Shown one piece after another: positions 21,544 through 32,454 of a DNA stretch of 64,000 nt. How positions within the stretch are numbered: position 1 is the stretch's first letter; each line of letters opens with the position of its first letter. The notes beneath the pieces are model-generated. The model was not told where the DNA came from, did not search any database, and was given only the letters and a program-made list of their open reading frames with translations. The translations under genes were made by a program, and so were the position numbers. The stretch comes from Enterococcus lacertideformus (GTDB lineage Bacteria; Bacillota; Bacilli; Lactobacillales; Enterococcaceae). The DNA lies in assembly GCA_015680865.1 (NCBI GenBank), contig JADAKE010000017.1, forward strand, positions 213,927 to 277,926, written 5' to 3'.

Positions 21544-22491
21544 TCAAACTGGGGCTTTGATCCGTTTTTCATAAGCATCCAACCATTCTTTGGTGATTGG
21601 CTCAATGATAGTTGTTTGATCTATCCCTGGATTAGCCAAGTAGATTGCTGGTTGTTCATTTTCAGTTGCAACGGTAAATGTAAATTCGACATTTGTCGCA
21701 GCTCCCCATTCACCTTCTTTGTTCATGGCAACTAATGAAAAAGCACCCGCTTTGCCATAACGCTCTTTTAATAAATCTGTAAAAGAATACACAGCTTGAT
21801 CACAGGCTTTTTGTGGGGTGACGCCTTCTCCCATCAAGCGAACGATTTCATAAGCTAAACAGCCTTTCATCAAATCTTCTCCTAAACCTGTAGCAGTAGC
21901 GCCCCCTATTTGACTGTCCACATAAAAGCCAGAACCAGATAAAGGTGAGTCGCCTACTCGTCCTTGTTTTTTCATAAATAGCCCCGAACTGGAAGTTCCG
22001 ACCGCCATTGCTTGGTGCTGATCTAAAGAAACAACTCCCACCGTATCGTGTCCGTCATATGGACTGAGATTGGACTTTGCTATTTCTTCTATTCGTTTTT
22101 GCCAAACTTTTTTAGCACGTAGCGTCAACATATTTTTACGCTCAAAGCCTGCTAAAGTTGCATATTCTGTTGCTCCTTGTCCTACAAGAAAACTATTGAA
22201 CTTTTCATTACTCAATTTTCTGGCAACTGATATTGGATTCGCAACATCTGCGATCCCAGCCACTGCCCCAATTTTGAACGTATCTCCATCCATAAAAGCC
22301 GCATCCATTTCTACAATCCCTCGTTCGTTCGGCAAACCGCCATAGCCAACTGATTTATAAAATGGATAGTCCTCTACACATTTGATTGAACTTTCCACGG
22401 CATCTCCGCATGTTACTTCCTGTTCTAACAATTCTTTGGCGACTAGCACACCATCATGTGCCATACGCCACGTTGCGATAATTCCCCACAT
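21544..22491 (-). CDS. N4-(beta-N-acetylglucosaminyl)-L-asparaginase (glycosylasparaginase)
   Basis: 315 residues of the Ntn-hydrolase asparaginase-2 family. It starts WGIIATWRMAHDG and has the autoprocessing site HDTVGVVSLD, whose Thr becomes the N-terminal nucleophile, then GRVGDSPLSGSGFYVD and GATATGLGEDLM. The enzyme splits GlcNAc-Asn, the linker of N-glycoproteins, to aspartate and the amino-sugar. With an EIIB/EIIC pair and an M20 dipeptidase it suggests uptake and use of host glycopeptide fragments. No signal peptide, so cytoplasmic. It appears intact in a decaying operon. Confidence 0.88.
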   Translation of the reverse strand: MWGIIATWRMAHDGVLVAKELLEQEVTCGDAVESSIKCVEDYPFYKSVGYGGLPNERGIVEMDAAFMDGDTFKIGAVAGIADVANPISVARKLSNEKFNSFLVGQGATEYATLAGFERKNMLTLRAKKVWQKRIEEIAKSNLSPYDGHDTVGVVSLDQHQAMAVGTSSSGLFMKKQGRVGDSPLSGSGFYVDSQIGGATATGLGEDLMKGCLAYEIVRLMGEGVTPQKACDQAVYSFTDLLKERYGKAGAFSLVAMNKEGEWGAATNVEFTFTVATENEQPAIYLANPGIDQTTIIEPITKEWLDAYEKRIKAPV

Positions 22492-22503
22492 GTTTAACCC
22501 TCC

Positions 22504-22519
22504 TATATAGCGCTTACAT
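22504..22519 (-). promoter_or_regulatory. Candidate cre (CcpA) site
   Basis: Minus strand ATGTAAGCGCTATATA matches the catabolite-responsive consensus WTGNAARCGNWWWCAW except for one core base (T for C). It lies between the M20 gene and the asparaginase gene. Catabolite repression of a scavenging operon would make sense. Confidence 0.4.
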
Positions 22520-22544
22520 CTATTTTTTTTAAATATATAACTGT

Positions 22545-24573
<2,029 letters not shown>

Positions 24574-24683
24574 GTTCGTTTCTCCTTACACGTTCTCCTA
24601 AACTCATATCATCTTCTTCATTTTTTATCAATGAACAAGTATTTTTTATTTAGTAATAGAAGAAAGCTTTATTCACTAAATAA

Positions 24684-24705
24684 GTATATACCAAAAAGTA
24701 TATAC
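24684..24705. promoter_or_regulatory. Twin GTATATAC operators upstream of gntR
   Basis: GTATATAC occurs at 24684-24691 and 24698-24705, each within an AAGTATATACTT-type dyad, 14 bp centre to centre. This matches the GT-TA-AC pattern known for HutC-subfamily GntR operators. About 110 bp upstream of the regulator gene; likely autoregulation. Confidence 0.6.
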
Positions 24706-24730
24706 TTACACTTAGAATTTCATTTTAATC

Positions 24731-24781
24731 AAAAAAACCAAAGAGACATAAATGAAAGTCAGCTTCATTACGTTTCTTTGG
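24731..24781 (-). terminator. Terminator of the zinc-ribbon gene
   Basis: Minus strand CCAAAGAAAC...GTTTCT-like arms (CCAAAG/CTTTGG core) followed by a T7 run. It lies downstream of the gene ending at 24841. Confidence 0.65.
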
Positions 24782-24840
24782 CTTATTTGATTATATTTTA
24801 TAGATGTTATTCTTTTATTTGTTACTATTAGCCATATTTT

Positions 24841-25242
24841 TTACTTTTCATGGTAAGGGATATAATTTTCATAACTATCTACACGGTTTGTTTCTTCATT
24901 TTCAAGGAATGTAGTTGTTACACCGAGCCAGTTTGTATTGATTGGATCATTCAATAACCATTCCTGTTCCTCAACCATTCTTTGGTAGTCTGCTGCACTG
25001 ATAATTGCCCCAGTTTTAATATTTTGGTACTTACTTGGGCATACTTCTTCTTTTTTAGACTGGTTAGCTTCTTTATCAATATACGAAACAAAATAGCCAT
25101 GCGACAACTTCTCTTTTACTATATAATTGCATTTTGGGCAACGTATCGGCATTTCTTCTTTACGATGGTGGACGATATTACGTACCTCATTAAAGTAAAA
25201 CTTGGTTTGGCATTTCGGACAGATTAATTTGTCATCTAGCAT
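24841..25242 (-). CDS. Zinc-ribbon protein of unknown function
   Basis: 133 residues. Two CPKC knuckles (about residues 8-11 and 35-38) form a probable zinc ribbon in the N-terminal third; the rest is acidic and aromatic with an ending ENYIPYHEK. No membrane segment or signal. I do not recognise a named family. It stands alone between gntR and rsiV with its own terminator. Confidence 0.7.
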   Translation of the reverse strand: MLDDKLICPKCQTKFYFNEVRNIVHHRKEEMPIRCPKCNYIVKEKLSHGYFVSYIDKEANQSKKEEVCPSKYQNIKTGAIISAADYQRMVEEQEWLLNDPINTNWLGVTTTFLENEETNRVDSYENYIPYHEK

Positions 25243-25344
25243 TTTGAACGTCTCCTTTTTATTACTACGTACTATTATTTAAACTATTTATTTATAGTAA
25301 CGCAATTAAAGAAACGATTATCTTTTTAATTTTTTATTTTTTCT

Positions 25345-26238
25345 TTAATTATTTAAATAATCTGGAGAGGCTAAAATTTTCTTAGTAACTTCTTTTGGTA
25401 TAACAAATATGGGATTTCCCATGTAACCTGGAGCAATGACGAATTGATCATATACAATTACTAGTTCGTGATTCTTATTGATGTAAAATTGACTCTTTGC
25501 CTTAACTAATGAGGTTTCTTTGACTATACCATTTTTAAAGTCATCTTCTGTCCAATAATAATTATTAGGATTTTCTTTCACTTGCTTTTGTATTTGGGCT
25601 TTGATTTCAGTTGACAATACTGAAACATAGCGGTCATCTTTAAATAAAAGCGGAAGTGAAAGAACAACTCCATTTTTTTTATCAATTGTGTCATATTTTT
25701 TTTCAGTGTAACTATCGGCAGCAGTTTGGGTAAACTTTCTTTCAATCACTAAAAAACGTGCATCATCCAATACTTTCTGATAATCGCCTGTCACTTGCAG
25801 ATGATCACTCTTGAAATTTCGGTACTGGACTTTTGCTTTTTCAAACGCTACTTGGCCTTCACGGAAATATTTTTTGTTTAAACCATTTATTGTTTGGTTG
25901 ATTTGCTTTTCATTTGTACTTATTTGAGGCACACGAATATTAATTTCTCCATCAAATAGTGTTTCTCCTGCGACTAGTTTTACTACTGAATTAATAATGG
26001 GTAGATCTTCAGCAAAACTACGTACTCTATCGCTAAAAAAGACACTGCTGATCACAATAAGTGTCAAGGCAAAAGAAAATATTCCACCTTTCACCTGTTT
26101 TTTTCTTTTCATTCGTTTAGCCAATCGTTGCTCTTCTAGAAAATAGCGATCCATCGTCTCTTTCTTAATTTCTTCGGGAATTTCTTGTTTTTGGTACACC
26201 TGTTTTAACTGCTCAAGTTCTTTTTTCGCTGAATACAT
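25345..26238 (-). CDS. rsiV: Anti-sigma factor RsiV-like
   Basis: 297 residues: a cytoplasmic N-terminal segment (about 1-48), one membrane helix (about 50-68) and an extracellular DUF3298-type domain with DTIDKKNGVVLSLPLLFKDD and FVIAPGYMGNP. In B. subtilis and E. faecalis RsiV binds lysozyme, is then cut by signal peptidase and a site-2 protease, and frees SigV. It follows sigV by 18 bp. No lesion, so lysozyme sensing appears kept. Confidence 0.88.
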   Translation of the reverse strand: MYSAKKELEQLKQVYQKQEIPEEIKKETMDRYFLEEQRLAKRMKRKKQVKGGIFSFALTLIVISSVFFSDRVRSFAEDLPIINSVVKLVAGETLFDGEINIRVPQISTNEKQINQTINGLNKKYFREGQVAFEKAKVQYRNFKSDHLQVTGDYQKVLDDARFLVIERKFTQTAADSYTEKKYDTIDKKNGVVLSLPLLFKDDRYVSVLSTEIKAQIQKQVKENPNNYYWTEDDFKNGIVKETSLVKAKSQFYINKNHELVIVYDQFVIAPGYMGNPIFVIPKEVTKKILASPDYLNN

Positions 26239-26256
26239 CCTTCTTTCTCTCCTCTA

Positions 26257-26757
26257 TTATAAGATTTTTCTTAACTGGTTTAATGTCCGATACATTTTGG
26301 TTTTTACTGTGTTTTCATTTAAATCTAAGATGAGAGCAACTTCTTTTAAGCGGAACCCTTCAAAAAAATGTAAAACTAAAATTTCCTTTTCTGGGCTATC
26401 AATTTTTTCCAAAATAGTGTATAACTCCTTGACAGAATATATCCTAGGGAAAGAAACTTTAACATTTTCTTCCTCAAGCACTTCCCATGGATGACGCTTT
26501 TGTTTACGCCAAGCATCTACTGCTGTACGAAGCAATATCCGATAGAACCAAGGCGAAAAATGTTCAATTTCTTCGCCATTCTCAAAAGCATTTAAGGCTT
26601 TATGGAAACTATCTTGTAGCACATCAAGTGCTTCTTCTTTGTTGTGAACATAGTTCATGGTGACCCGAAACATTTTATCGTATTCATTTTGAATCAAGTT
26701 ATTTAATAAGCACTTTGATTTTTCAAGTTGCTTCTTTTTCTTATACTGTTTAAAAAT
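26257..26757 (-). CDS. sigV: ECF sigma factor SigV-like
   Basis: Sigma-70 region 2 (VLQDSFHKALNAF) and region 4 (LILDLNENTVKTKMYRTLNQLRK) are clear. With usual start codons the gene would begin at the TTG at 26697 (146 residues), but that codon has no ribosome-binding site. Homology and an AAAGGAGAGG site point to 26757, where the codon is ATT; 166 residues is then near the family length. A point change from ATG to ATT would weaken translation. SigV drives lysozyme-resistance genes. The start is uncertain between these two. Confidence 0.8.
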   Translation of the reverse strand: MFKQYKKKKQLEKSKCLLNNLIQNEYDKMFRVTMNYVHNKEEALDVLQDSFHKALNAFENGEEIEHFSPWFYRILLRTAVDAWRKQKRHPWEVLEEENVKVSFPRIYSVKELYTILEKIDSPEKEILVLHFFEGFRLKEVALILDLNENTVKTKMYRTLNQLRKIL

Positions 26758-26789
26758 AAAACCCCTCTCCTTTCCCTCTCACTTATTAA

Positions 26790-26816
26790 GACGTACGAAC
26801 ATGCGAAAAAGTTTCA
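26790..26816 (-). promoter_or_regulatory. Autoregulatory ECF (SigV) promoter
   Basis: TGAAAC (26811-26816) and CGTC (26790-26793) on the minus strand, 17 bp apart, followed by the AAAGGAGAGG site of sigV. This is the classic ECF-type -35/-10 and is unlike the vegetative promoters nearby. Confidence 0.7.
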
Positions 26817-26870
26817 AAAAGTTTAGTTTTGTGTGAAAAAATGTGCATAAAAAAAGAGGTGGGTATACAA

Positions 26871-26929
26871 AAATAAGCCAGAAAATCATGAAAATAGTTT
26901 TTTCTATTTTCAGATTCTTTGGCTTATTT
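26871..26929 (-). terminator. Terminator of rpoE
   Basis: Long hairpin AAATAAGCCA...TGAAAATA-loop-TATTTTCA...TGGCTTATTT, downstream of the rpoE stop. A good fit to a bidirectional intrinsic terminator. Confidence 0.7.
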
Positions 26930-26973
26930 GTTCACGCTGGATCATTTTGTCGCAATTTTTTGAACACTAGGAA

Positions 26974-27534
26974 TTATTCTTCTGTAAACTCTTCGTCTTC
27001 GATGTTTCCTGGCAGTTCTTCTTCGTCATCGCTTGTATCGTCTGCTCCTATTTCTTGTAAGTCAGAGTTATAAGCTGCGATTTCTTCATCATCATCGTCA
27101 TCATCGTCAAAAAGATCATCATCTTCATCAGACAAATCAGTATCTTCTGGGTCGTCATCATTATAATCGATTGCATCTTCATCATCGTTGATAAAGGCAT
27201 TAACTTTTTTACGTTTGCGACGACGAGGTGTGTCTTCATCTTCTTCGTCAATTCCATGGCTGACTTCTTCATCAATTGAATCAATCGCATACCATGAACG
27301 CAAGCCCCAACGATTGTCACCTAATGAAATAAAGCTACCATCAATATTTAAGTCAGTATAAAATTGTGCGAGTGAATCACGAATTTCACTATCTGATTTT
27401 CCAAGATAAGTTTGGATTTGGTTTGCTAAATCAGAAAAGTCCATCACATCACCACGTTGTTCTAAGATCGCGTGTGCTACTTCGATCATTGATAACTCGC
27501 TTTTATTTGCACCTTCAAATACACTAATTTCCAA
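26974..27534 (-). CDS. rpoE: RNA polymerase delta subunit
   Basis: 186 residues. The N-terminal HARE-HTH domain (about 1-90: [23 protein letters not shown]) is followed by a very acidic, disordered tail of Asp and Glu (about 95-186). Delta displaces nucleic acid from RNA polymerase and speeds recycling in Gram-positives. Intact. Confidence 0.95.
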   Translation of the reverse strand: MEISVFEGANKSELSMIEVAHAILEQRGDVMDFSDLANQIQTYLGKSDSEIRDSLAQFYTDLNIDGSFISLGDNRWGLRSWYAIDSIDEEVSHGIDEEDEDTPRRRKRKKVNAFINDDEDAIDYNDDDPEDTDLSDEDDDLFDDDDDDDEEIAAYNSDLQEIGADDTSDDEEELPGNIEDEEFTEE

Positions 27535-27609
27535 TCAGGACACGTCCTTTCACAGTCTACTCTTTATCATACAAAATCATAAGTAAAAAATCAAACGTTT
27601 CTTTGCGAT

Positions 27610-28056
27610 TTAAGCAGTAAAATCTAAAGTTAAATAATATTCACCCAATTTCTCGGGTCCCATCAATAAATCATATTCAATGACCACTTTTCCAGCTGTT
27701 GGACGATCCTTCAAACTTACATGTAACGCTTTCGTAAATGTTTCGATTTGAATCATACCATATGGTGTTCGATAAGTTGTTTCCAATCGTTCACGATACC
27801 CAAATTTTAATCGCATACGTGTTTCTCCTGAACGAATTAATTGAACGCGTCCATCTGGCATCAATTTGATCGTGACAGGGATTTCTTCCTTCGTGTTTTC
27901 TTGGATTTCTTGGTATCGTATGTATAGAGTATCTCCTATTCTGACCATTTGTCCTTTTAAGTCAAAGAAAAAATCTTGTTGTTCACCATTTTGTTGAACT
28001 TTCGTACGTAAATTGATTGAAATCGGTGTTCCCTGCGATTGTGTCATTTTTTTCAT
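27610..28056 (-). CDS. DUF1934 family protein
   Basis: 148 residues, mostly beta strands: QIETFTKALHVSL, KVVIEYDLLMGPEKLGEYYLTLDF. It matches the small cytoplasmic DUF1934 beta-barrel family (B. subtilis YwiB-like), which often lies beside rpoE in Firmicutes, as here. Function unknown. Confidence 0.8.
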   Translation of the reverse strand: MKKMTQSQGTPISINLRTKVQQNGEQQDFFFDLKGQMVRIGDTLYIRYQEIQENTKEEIPVTIKLMPDGRVQLIRSGETRMRLKFGYRERLETTYRTPYGMIQIETFTKALHVSLKDRPTAGKVVIEYDLLMGPEKLGEYYLTLDFTA

Positions 28057-28139
28057 TCTCCTTTACTTCTTCTAGCTACATTGTTCCTAGTTTTCATCTA
28101 TTTGTCAATTAACTCGTATGAGAATACCTAAGTTTTTTC

Positions 28140-28168
28140 CTAACATCTTTTCTTTTTTAGAGTATAAT
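28140..28168 (+). promoter_or_regulatory. Promoter of the lipL-dNTPase operon
   Basis: CTAACA (28140-28145), 17-bp spacer, TATAAT (28163-28168). The leader of about 95 bases contains a GGAAG-GAC/GTC-TTCC hairpin near 28192-28220 before the lipL ribosome-binding site. Confidence 0.6.
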
Positions 28169-28270
28169 AGTGAAAGAAACCAACGTTCATTTAGGAAGGA
28201 CAAAAAAACAGTCTTCCAATGGATTCAATTCCATGATGGACGACCGATTATTCACAAAGGAGCGAACGCC

Positions 28271-29098
28271 ATGAATCCGATGATTATATTGGATCAACAA
28301 ATATATAATAAAAACGATTTTACCCCTTTTGCTCTGACAGATATATTAACCGAGTATTCAAAAAAAAACAATCAAAATTTCTTACATTTTTGGCAGTATA
28401 ATCGAACAGCGATCCTTGGAATGAAGGATACTCGTACACCTTACTTCGGCAAAGGGCTTGATGAACTGAAGAAAATGGGATACTACTCGATTGTTAGAAA
28501 TTCTGGTGGGCTAGGCATTATCTCAGATATTGGCGTCTTAAATCTATCCCTTATTTTCCCACAAAATGACAAGGACAAGATAACTATTGATGCAGCTTAT
28601 GAAAGAATGCTTGCACTGACTCAGGCTGCCTTTCCAGATGGCGTTATCGAAGCATTTGAAATCACTCATTCTTATTGTCCTGGAGCCTATGATCTTAGTA
28701 TAAATGGTAAAAAATTTGCTGGAATCGCCCAAAGACGTATCAAAAACGGCATTTCTGTTATGATGTACCTAAGTGTCAACGGTAACCAGAATGTCAGAGG
28801 AAATGCAATGAAAGCTTTCTACCAAGTAGCACTAGAAGACTTTGGCACAGATGGCTACCCAGCAGTCATTCCTGAAAGTATGGCTACCTTAGAAGAGTTG
28901 CTCCAAGTCTCTTTGTCCGTAGAAGAAGTCAAACAAACATTTAGAAAGGCTTGTACTCAATTATACGGCAAGAGTGTTTCACTTGATTCTTTTTATTGGA
29001 AAGAAGAACATGTCGTTGATGAGCAATGGGCGGCTCAAATAGAAAAAATGAAACAACGAAATACGATAAAGGAGCTTGCCTATGACTATCCCTTATAA
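28271..29098 (+). CDS. lipL: Octanoyl-[GcvH]:protein N-octanoyltransferase (lipoyl transfer)
   Basis: 275 residues from the ATG at 28271 with AAAGGAG upstream; the frame is open further upstream but without a site. BPL/LplA/LipB fold with RNSGGLGIISD, the conserved Cys in HSYCPGAYDLSINGKKFAGIA, and MYLSVNG. In Firmicutes LipL moves octanoyl or lipoyl groups between GcvH and E2 proteins. It overlaps the next gene by 17 bp. Lipoate ligase is an alternative, but the SYCPG motif favours LipL. Confidence 0.85.
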   Translation: MNPMIILDQQIYNKNDFTPFALTDILTEYSKKNNQNFLHFWQYNRTAILGMKDTRTPYFGKGLDELKKMGYYSIVRNSGGLGIISDIGVLNLSLIFPQNDKDKITIDAAYERMLALTQAAFPDGVIEAFEITHSYCPGAYDLSINGKKFAGIAQRRIKNGISVMMYLSVNGNQNVRGNAMKAFYQVALEDFGTDGYPAVIPESMATLEELLQVSLSVEEVKQTFRKACTQLYGKSVSLDSFYWKEEHVVDEQWAAQIEKMKQRNTIKELAYDYPL

Positions 29099-30452
29099 AT
29101 ATCAACTATTACCAATGGAAAAAGTCTTTCGTGATCCTGTCCATAACTATATCCACGTACAGAATCAAGTGATCTTAGATTTGATCAATTCAAAAGAAGT
29201 CCAACGCCTTCGTCGCATCAAACAATTAGGCACCTCTTCTTTTACGTTCCACGGTGCGGAACATAGTCGTTTTGCCCACTCTCTAGGCGTCTATGAAATT
29301 TCTAGACGAATTTGTGATATCTTTTCTCGAAACTTTTCACAAGAAAAAATTGGTGCAAATGGCTGGAATGATCAAGAACGTTTAGTGACTTTGTGTGCTG
29401 CCCTACTACACGATATTGGTCATGGGCCATACTCACATACATTTGAGCATATTTTCCATACGAATCATGAAGCAATTACAGTCGAAATCATTACTTCTCC
29501 CGAAACAGAAGTCTACCAAATTCTGAACCGTGTAGAAGAAGGATTTCCAGAAAAAGTGGCCAGTGTGATTCAAAAAACGTATCCTAATCCCCAAGTTGTT
29601 CAAATGATCTCTAGCCAAATTGACGCTGATCGCATGGACTATTTGCTAAGAGATGCATACTTCACTGGTACAGAATATGGCACTTTTGATTTAACTCGTA
29701 TTTTGCGGGTGATTCGCCCGTATGAAGGTGGAATCGCCTTTTCAATGAATGGGATGCATGCTGTGGAAGATTACATCGTAAGCCGGTATCAAATGTATGT
29801 CCAAGTTTATTTTCATCCCGTTTCTCGTGGAATGGAAGTCATCTTAGAACACTTGTTACATCGTGCCCATGAACTATATCGCGAAGAACCAACTAGCTTT
29901 GAATCTCATTCCCAACTCTTATTGCCGTTTCTTGATGAACAATTCACACTAGGGGACTATTTGAAATTAGATGACGGTGTTTTGGGAACCTATTTTACAC
30001 AATGGACTGAATTTACTGATCCGATCTTAAGCGATTTAGCCAAACGTTTCTTAAATCGTAAACCGCTAAAATCAGCTGCCTTTTCTGGTAATCGCTCGTC
30101 AGCACTCATTAAAGAAATGACCGCCCTTGTCGAAAAAGTCGGTTACAATCCTGTATATTATACAGCGATCAATTCAAGTTATGACCTGCCTTATGATTTT
30201 TATCGTCCTGAAGAAAATCGTCATCGTACACAAATCGAAATTTTGCGAAATGATGGAACTTTGGTAGAATTATCAGAAGTGAGTCAAATCGTTGCTGCTC
30301 TTGCTGGACAAGAACAAGGAGATGAACGATTTTTCTTTCCAAAAGAAATGGTAGATCCCTCTTTACGAAATCACTATGATCTTTTTGAAGAAACATATCA
30401 AGAATTCGCAAGCCATATACGTAATGGTTCACTGATTGAAAGAACAAACTAA
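29082..30452 (+). CDS. HD-domain dNTP triphosphohydrolase (EF1143/YwfO type)
   Basis: 456 residues from the ATG at 29082 (GGAG 8 bases upstream). HD motifs: HSRFAHSLGVYEI, LLHDIGHGPYSHTFEH and IDADRMDYLLRDA supply the metal-binding His and Asp. The E. faecalis homologue EF1143 is a nucleotide-regulated dNTPase. It may balance dNTP pools. Translationally coupled to lipL; the HAD gene follows by 18 bp. Confidence 0.88.
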   Translation: MTIPYKYQLLPMEKVFRDPVHNYIHVQNQVILDLINSKEVQRLRRIKQLGTSSFTFHGAEHSRFAHSLGVYEISRRICDIFSRNFSQEKIGANGWNDQERLVTLCAALLHDIGHGPYSHTFEHIFHTNHEAITVEIITSPETEVYQILNRVEEGFPEKVASVIQKTYPNPQVVQMISSQIDADRMDYLLRDAYFTGTEYGTFDLTRILRVIRPYEGGIAFSMNGMHAVEDYIVSRYQMYVQVYFHPVSRGMEVILEHLLHRAHELYREEPTSFESHSQLLLPFLDEQFTLGDYLKLDDGVLGTYFTQWTEFTDPILSDLAKRFLNRKPLKSAAFSGNRSSALIKEMTALVEKVGYNPVYYTAINSSYDLPYDFYRPEENRHRTQIEILRNDGTLVELSEVSQIVAALAGQEQGDERFFFPKEMVDPSLRNHYDLFEETYQEFASHIRNGSLIERTN

Positions 30453-30470
30453 ACATCATTGGAGGAAATT

Positions 30471-31281
30471 ATGTCTATCAAGTTAGTCGCCATCGACATT
30501 GATAGTACTTTATTAAATGAAAAAAGAGAAATTACCGCAGAAGTCAAAGAAACAATTGCCAAAGCTGTAGCTAAAGGCGTAGCCATTGTTTTATGTACAG
30601 GACGCCCTTTGCCGGGGGGTACAAGAACAACTTAATGAATTAGAGCTATTTCAGGACAATGATTACGTGATCACATATAATGGAGCTTTAGTCCAACAAA
30701 CCAAGTCAGGAAACATCATTGCTCGTCACGGATTAACATATGAAGACTATTTAGAGATCGAAGTCATGGCACGTCGTGTTGGCAGTCATTTGCATTCAAT
30801 CGATGACAAAGTCATTTACACGTCCAATCGTGATATCAGTACTTATACGATTCATGAAGCAAGTCTAGTTAAAATGCCATTAAAATATCGAACAACTGAT
30901 GAAATGACCTCAGATATCCATTTAGTCAAAATGATGATGATTGATGAACCAGAAATCCTAGATGCTGCAATTGCTCGTTTACCACAAACATTCCGTGAAA
31001 AATATACAACAGTTAAAAGTGCCCCTTACTATTTTGAAATATTGAATAAAGAAGCAAGTAAAGGTGCCGCTGTGGCTAATTTAGCCCAACATTTAGGCAT
31101 AGATCAAGATGAAATCATGGCGATTGGAGATAATGAAAATGATCTCTCCATGATCGAATACGCTGGATTAGGTGTAGCTATGGGCAATGCTGTACCATTA
31201 GTGAAAGAAGCAACAAATGTAATTACCGCTTCTAATGACGAACATGGGGTGGCAGAATCCATCAAAAAATATGTGCTATAA
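30471..31281 (+). pseudogene. HAD family (Cof-type) phosphatase, frameshifted
   Basis: ATG at 30471 with GGAGG 6 bases upstream. The nucleophile motif IDIDSTLL is present, and the later GDNENDLSMIEYAG and K-S region are of the Cof/YidA class of sugar or flavin phosphatases. A G6 run (30614-30619) breaks the frame after TGRPLPG; G5 would continue VQEQLNELELF. So about 50 residues are cut from the rest. A sequencing error in a G run is possible. Confidence 0.88.
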
Positions 31282-31304
31282 ATACACAAAACTTGTGAAT
31301 AAAG

Positions 31305-31343
31305 AGGAGCAATATCCCATTCATTTGGGATATGCTCCTTTTT
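31305..31343 (+). terminator. Terminator of the lipL operon
   Basis: AGGAGCAATATCCCA-loop-TGGGATATGCTCCTTTTT: near-perfect 15-bp stem with a T-tract. Confidence 0.9.
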
Positions 31344-31453
31344 ATATTGTCATAAGAATAAAATTGTAAAAAATAGTTTATGTCAAAATTTCTTGCCCAA
31401 TCATTCCTTATTTATTACTCATTATTTCTATAAAACGACCGTAAATTTATTTC

Positions 31454-32454
31454 TTATTCTTTCATAAAAGCGACTAGCTGTTCATAAGTTTTTTGTGATT
31501 GTTCAATGCTAAAGTCAAATTGATATTCATGGTTTAATTCTGCTGTCTTTTTATCATAACTCACTTTTGTCACTGGGATTCCTTGTTCTTTCAATGCTGT
31601 TTCGGCTTGATTCATTTGTTTTGTAAAAGTATTTGTGTTTCCGTCTGTTAAAAATACTTTTTGTGTCCAATTATTGACATTTTGCGTGAGTGCTAATTGT
31701 TTTACCTCTTCTGATTGTTCAAAGTTTTTTTGTCAAAGTAAGCCCAACCGCATTTTGCATAGAGGAAGCTTGAAATCTTATCACTGACTTGCGTAAAGCT
31801 TGCAAGATCTAGTAAACCTGATAAAGAAATAAATTTTGTGATTTGTTCATTTTTTAGGATCGGCTCTACTTGGATCGCTTGTTGAATCTGTCTATTTTGT
31901 CCAGCAATAATATATTCGCTAGCGATTTGCGCACCAGCGGAATCCCCGCCAATTGATACATCCTTCCAATCAATGGATGATCCATAATTTTCTTTCATGT
32001 AACGAATGGCTTCATTTAGTTGTTTGAGTGGTGTGGGGTGTTTTACCTCTGGAGAAAGCTCATAATTGATGTTCACAACGATCTGTTGCGTATCTGCAGA
32101 TAACGATTTTAAATAGTCTTGGGCATCGCGTTTATCCCCAGCAACATAAGCACCCCCATGGATCCAAAATAAAATCGGTACTGTTGTTTCACTTTCTTTT
32201 GGTAAATAAATATCCATTTTATTTTGTTGGTACTCAGACGTATATTTTTCATTTTCGATGACTTTAATCTTTTCGATTTTTTCATCAAAATTTTTTGGTC
32301 TAGGATATACTTCTTCTGTTCCACTAGTATCAAACTGTTTTCTTACAAGTAAACTAATTGGTTTGGGAGTTATTTGATTCACTAACCAAACAATCCCAAC
32401 TAAAAGGATAAGTGTTACCGGAACGCCTATTAATATTCTCTTTACCCATTTCAT
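31454..32454 (-). pseudogene. Membrane-anchored alpha/beta hydrolase (esterase/lipase), frameshifted
   Basis: Signal anchor (about 6-24), then HGGAYVAGDKRD oxyanion motif, GGDSAGAQIASE nucleophile elbow, and, in another frame beyond the break, the late His of LNHEYQFDFS. The A7 tract at 31735-31741 would need an eighth A to read FDKKNFEQSEEVKQLAL. Paralogue of 10203-11205. Its ATG overlaps the stop of the LPXTG gene upstream (ATGA), so the two were translated together. Confidence 0.88.

Noticed and set aside
27048..27320. Met-rich 90-codon frame inside rpoE
   Set aside because: Frame shadow of the acidic GAT/GAA-rich tail of the delta subunit.
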